Positions 61,023 to 64,000 of a DNA stretch of 64,000 nt are shown here, one piece after another. Origin of the DNA: Actinospineispora eucalypti (GTDB lineage: Bacteria; Actinomycetota; Actinomycetes; Mycobacteriales; Pseudonocardiaceae); assembly GCA_014208095.1 (NCBI GenBank), contig JACHMT010000005.1:1592213-1656212 (forward strand). Direction: 5' to 3'. A model generated the notes under the pieces. It saw only the letters and a program-made list of their open reading frames with translations. It was not told the origin of the DNA and did not search any database. Each line of letters opens with the position of its first letter. The first letter of the stretch is position 1. The position numbers and the translations under genes were made by a program.

Positions 61023-61173
61023 GGTTCCTCCTGCGGTTGAGCGCGTGGATACGCGCCAAGCCCGACAGGCCCCCAGGCGCCGGGGTTGCCCCACCCCACC
61101 TTGCATCACCCGAATGGGTCAATGATGAGCGGCTGCGCGCAACCAGCGTCGGTTGGCTAGCGTCGCAGTCGCT

Positions 61174-61914
61174 ATGACCGCCGAGACGAGTGCCGGGACG
61201 AGCAGTGGGGAACGCGCCGTGACCGAGAAGCCAGTCGAACCGGAAGCCGACCTCGACTGGGACAGCTGGCTGGCCGAGCTGCTGCGCGGGTTCGACGTGC
61301 GCTGGTTGGATGCGATACGCACCGCCTCGGCCGCCGACCGGAGCCACCGCTCGGGCCTGATCCGCGTCGGGCACGCCCGTGGCGAGGCCTTCGGCGAGTG
61401 GGTGGCGCGGCACTACCGCGAGCAGCACGGCGTGCTGATCCACGCCGCGATGCGTTACCTCGACAACGTCGAGGACGCCAAGGAGGCCGTACACGACGTC
61501 ATTCGCCGGATGCTGGCCAATCCGCCTGCTCTGGATGGGGATGACGCGCTGCGCGGCTACCTGTACCGCGCGGTGCGCAATGAGGCTATTAGCCGGCTGC
61601 GTCAGCACGCGCGCCGCCGCGAGTTCGAGGATATCCGCACCCAGTTGGACAGCGAGATCGCCGTGAACATCGGCGCGCCGCTGCCGGCAATCGATGATTC
61701 GGTGACCCGTCAGCTGGTGCTGGCCAAAGCGTTGCAGCGGTTGTCTCAGCGGCTGCGTGAGGTGCTGCTGTTGGTCGACCACGACGGGCACAGCATGCAG
61801 TCGGCCGCTGACCGGCTGGGTATCACCCCGGGTGCGGTGAAGCGCTACCTGTTCAACGCCCGGCACGCCCTGCGCGAGGACGAGTCGCTGCGGCAGCTGC
61901 GCAGCGCCGCCTGA
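61174..61914 (+). CDS. ECF-type RNA polymerase sigma factor
   Basis: 246 residues read from ATG 61174. An N-terminal extension of about 70 residues precedes sigma region 2 (about 80-145: EWVARHYREQHGVLIHAAMR; YLDNVEDAKEAVHDVIRRML; LRGYLYRAVRNEAISRLRQH). Region 4 spans about 185-235 (ALQRLSQRLREVLLLVDHDG; SAADRLGITPGAVKRYLFNA). No anti-sigma factor is adjacent. The next genes, 63 bp downstream and coupled, are MoxR and a vWA-like protein, so the sigma factor may drive or be controlled by that pair. Confidence 0.88.
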   Translation: MTAETSAGTSSGERAVTEKPVEPEADLDWDSWLAELLRGFDVRWLDAIRTASAADRSHRSGLIRVGHARGEAFGEWVARHYREQHGVLIHAAMRYLDNVEDAKEAVHDVIRRMLANPPALDGDDALRGYLYRAVRNEAISRLRQHARRREFEDIRTQLDSEIAVNIGAPLPAIDDSVTRQLVLAKALQRLSQRLREVLLLVDHDGHSMQSAADRLGITPGAVKRYLFNARHALREDESLRQLRSAA

Positions 61915-61977
61915 GCCAGCGCGCGGCAACCAATCCGGGCTCCGCCGAGTCGAGCAGGGTGACCGGAGGGGAGCGCG

Positions 61978-63129
61978 ATGCGCGAGAACAAGATCAGGGC
62001 GATCGCCACCGAAGAAGTACGGCGAGCGCTACGGCAACAGCGAACCGACGAAGTCGCCAGCGACCTCGATCGGCTCACCGAGCGGCTGACCAACACCACT
62101 TCGATGGCGGCGCGCGCCGCCGAACAAGTGGTTCGCCTCGAGGCACAGACCCGGCGAATCGCCACCGAGGTCGCCGGCCGAATCGTCCGGGAGCAACGCG
62201 GCCGGCTGGATCGAGACCAGGTCCGCGTCGCCGTCCGGGACGAATTGGCCGGTGTACTGCGTGCCGAGCAGGCCGAGATGCGCTCTCAGCTGCTCGACCT
62301 GGCACGCGAGGAGGCAAAACGAGCCCTCGACGAGCACGCGCCCACGGTGACCGAGGTGCGGGTGGTCGACGCCCCCAGCATCCGGGTCGAGGGTGAAACC
62401 CACCACGTGTTGCCCGACCTGCTGCTCGCTCTCGGCGCGCACTGTCACGTGCTGTTGGTCGGCCCGGCCGGCACCGGGAAATCCAAGCTGGCCGAGCACT
62501 CGGCGCGGGCGTTCGACCAGCCCTTCTACGCGCTGTCCGTCGGGCCGACCACGCCGATGAGCAAGGTGTTCGGCTACTTCGACGCACACGGTCTCTACCA
62601 CGACACTCCGTTTCGTCGAGCTTTCGAGCAGGGCGGTCTGATGTTGCTGGACGAGATCGACTGCGGGCATCCCGGGTTGCTCGCCGAGCTCAACCAGGCG
62701 CTCGCGCTGGGCATATGCGCGTTCGCCGACGGCATGGTCACTGCCCATCCCCAGTTCCGGCTGGTCGCCACCGCCAACACCTACGGAGCCGGCGGTGACC
62801 GCCGCTATGTCGGGCGCCAAGCGCTCGACGCGGCCACCCTCGACCGGTTCACCCTGCTCGAGGTGCCGGTCGACGAACGACTCGAGCGCCGGCTAGCACT
62901 GGCCCACGCACCGTCCCAGCAGGACGCGGTCGTGCAACTGCTGGCCACGGTGCGTCGGCTGCGCGCGACCGCTGAGGAGAAGAACCTGCCGGTGATGTTC
63001 AGCCCGCGCGCCAGCATCGAGGGCGCCAGACTCCTCGAGGCCGGGGTGCCGCTGGCTAAGGTGCTGCAGTGGCGGGTGCTGCGCGGCCTGTCGCAGGCAC
63101 ACCGCTCGGCGTTGGGGCTGAGCCCGTGA
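61978..63129 (+). CDS. MoxR-type AAA+ ATPase
   Basis: 383 residues starting at ATG 61978 with GGAGGGGAG upstream. A charged coiled-coil N-terminus of about 115 residues (LDRLTERLTNTTSMAARAAE; RDQVRVAVRDELAGVLRAEQ) precedes the AAA_5/MoxR core: Walker A GPAGTGKSKLAE, Walker B LMLLDEIDCGHP, sensor 1 FRLVATANTYGAGG, Arg-finger region ALDAATLDRFTLLEVP. MoxR ATPases remodel or load partners together with vWA proteins. The next gene starts within its stop codon (GTGA), consistent with a vWA partner. The long coiled coil is unusual and may tether it to another component. Confidence 0.9.
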   Translation: MRENKIRAIATEEVRRALRQQRTDEVASDLDRLTERLTNTTSMAARAAEQVVRLEAQTRRIATEVAGRIVREQRGRLDRDQVRVAVRDELAGVLRAEQAEMRSQLLDLAREEAKRALDEHAPTVTEVRVVDAPSIRVEGETHHVLPDLLLALGAHCHVLLVGPAGTGKSKLAEHSARAFDQPFYALSVGPTTPMSKVFGYFDAHGLYHDTPFRRAFEQGGLMLLDEIDCGHPGLLAELNQALALGICAFADGMVTAHPQFRLVATANTYGAGGDRRYVGRQALDAATLDRFTLLEVPVDERLERRLALAHAPSQQDAVVQLLATVRRLRATAEEKNLPVMFSPRASIEGARLLEAGVPLAKVLQWRVLRGLSQAHRSALGLSP

Positions 63130-63983
63130 GTGCCCTCGTGAGCGGCGCTCACTCGTTGCCGCCGCTGCGTGATTGGGCGGACTTCCTGGTGGCGGCTCGC
63201 GCACCGGACAGCATCGACAACGGCGCGGGCCGCCACGGCAGGACAGCGTGGGCCGGGGCGAGCTGGGGACGTGCGCTGGATCTGGCCACCGGTGGCTGGT
63301 TCGAGATCTTGCCGGAGCTCGAGGCCGAGGTGAGCCAGCTGCGCGCCAGGGTGGGCCGGTTGCTGCGCGTGTCCGCGCTCCGCCCCAGCTGGGACGTCAC
63401 CGGCGGCGAGGTGGACATCGGCGCCTACCTTGCCGGCGTGCCCGAGTGCATGATCGACGCCGCCCCGGAACCGATGTCCACCCAGGGGCGCGTGGTGACC
63501 TTCCTCATCCCGGCCGGGTATTCGGCCGACACCCCGCACCACGCGGTGCGCAACCGGGGCCTGGCGCTGGCCGCGCTCTGCTGCACCGTGCTGGCCACCG
63601 GCCACAGCGTGGATATCTGGTCCGGATTCGCCTCCTGGATCGGTCCGCGCCGCCACGCCGCGGTGGCCAAGGTCATCAGCGCCGGCGAACCACTCGACCT
63701 CGGCCGGTTGATCTTCGCCACGGCCCACCCAGCCATGCTGCGGCGCCTGTGGCTCAGCGTCTGGGATTCCGCCGAAGCCCCGCTCGCCGCCCGGATGAAA
63801 CGGGCGAACTACGGGTCACCATCCTGCGCCTGTGGACCCGACGACTTGCCCGACCAGACCACCAAGCCCTACGTCGTTCCCTACCTCAAAGCACACGACC
63901 CGCAATGGCGCTCGCTCGACACCGCCGTCACCTGGTGCCTGAGCACCGCCACCGAACTGGGCCTGCTCACCAACCCCCGATGA
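63126..63983 (+). CDS. vWA-like partner of MoxR (DUF7192-like)
   Basis: 285 residues starting at GTG 63126, overlapping the MoxR stop. The core WDVTGGEVDIGAYLAGVPEC, then VVTFLIPAGYSADTPHHAVR and NRGLALAALCCTVLATGHSV, resembles phage/actinobacterial vWA-like proteins (DUF7192 type) that lie beside MoxR. The canonical MIDAS DxSxS is not evident, so metal binding may be lost. A C-terminal Cys pair (SPSCACGPDD) and a helix (LDTAVTWCLSTATELGL) follow. It probably forms a complex with the MoxR ATPase. The frame ends at 63983, just before the window edge. Confidence 0.65.
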   Translation: MSALVSGAHSLPPLRDWADFLVAARAPDSIDNGAGRHGRTAWAGASWGRALDLATGGWFEILPELEAEVSQLRARVGRLLRVSALRPSWDVTGGEVDIGAYLAGVPECMIDAAPEPMSTQGRVVTFLIPAGYSADTPHHAVRNRGLALAALCCTVLATGHSVDIWSGFASWIGPRRHAAVAKVISAGEPLDLGRLIFATAHPAMLRRLWLSVWDSAEAPLAARMKRANYGSPSCACGPDDLPDQTTKPYVVPYLKAHDPQWRSLDTAVTWCLSTATELGLLTNPR

Positions 63984-64000
63984 GCCCGCCGCAACCATCT

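Noticed and set aside
1..64000. tRNA or rRNA genes, and a prophage structural module
   Set aside because: No T-arm-like GGTTCGAATCC segments with cloverleaf context, no rRNA blocks and no capsid, portal or terminase genes were found; the recombinases are explained by the ISL3-type element.

Overview
The window is about 70% GC with strong GC3 bias, GTG starts, short ATGA/GTGA gene overlaps and families typical of filamentous actinobacteria: an Mce protein, a COG4705 membrane protein, DUF6292-like and DUF190 proteins, SPW membrane proteins and ECF sigma factors. It most resembles an accessory chromosomal region of a Pseudonocardiales-type actinomycete. No tRNA, rRNA or CRISPR array was seen. 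The region is rich in insertion sequences (ISL3-derived, IS3, IS982, IS481, IS256), duplicated segments and gene remnants. Several otherwise full-length genes carry single frameshifts, from real decay or base-calling error.

Layout. 0-5 kb: a deleted ISL3-type element carrying two tyrosine recombinase genes, a broken copy of a gene found intact at 51.5 kb, and an IS3 inserted cleanly in a PucR-type regulator fragment. 5-13 kb: AraC regulator divergent from an orphan Mce gene, SDR and amidohydrolase remnants, IS982, a Nudix-like gene, an MFS symporter and a UppP stub. 13-21 kb: an envelope-flavoured block (COG4705 protein, OmpR-type two-component system, PAP2 phosphatase, broken FemAB-like aminoacyltransferase, MacB-like permease). 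Three copies of a GTAG-N5-CTAC operator-like motif recur here. 21-27 kb: FAD monooxygenase and an ABC exporter split by IS481, truncated sigma factor with intact anti-sigma factor, broken vWA and ctaG genes. 27.7-31.9 kb: a 1393-residue NRPS-like membrane protein with the architecture of poly(amino acid) synthetases.

33-43 kb: a tightly packed minus-strand operon (TPP enzyme, enolase-superfamily protein, YdiJ-type FAD/Fe-S oxidoreductase, SDR, GH15) divergent from a MarR regulator. 43-48.5 kb: a TetR/hydrolase pair with a clear palindromic operator, then IS256 flanked by P450, reductase and phytoene-synthase remnants. 49.4-51.4 kb: a fluoride-resistance operon with two FluC/CrcB channels, two DUF190 proteins and two candidate fluoride riboswitches, each followed by a Shine-Dalgarno-sequestering stem. 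51.4-55.8 kb: intact copies of two duplicated genes, STAS and SPW proteins, palindromic and tandem-repeat DNA sites and a broken ArsR-rhodanese gene.

55.8-64 kb: a trypsin-nSTAND NTPase-WD40 protein, a membrane protein, a small secreted four-cysteine protein, and an ECF sigma / MoxR ATPase / vWA-like operon. This last stretch looks like a candidate conflict or stress-signalling island, and with the fluoride operon is the most interesting part of the window.
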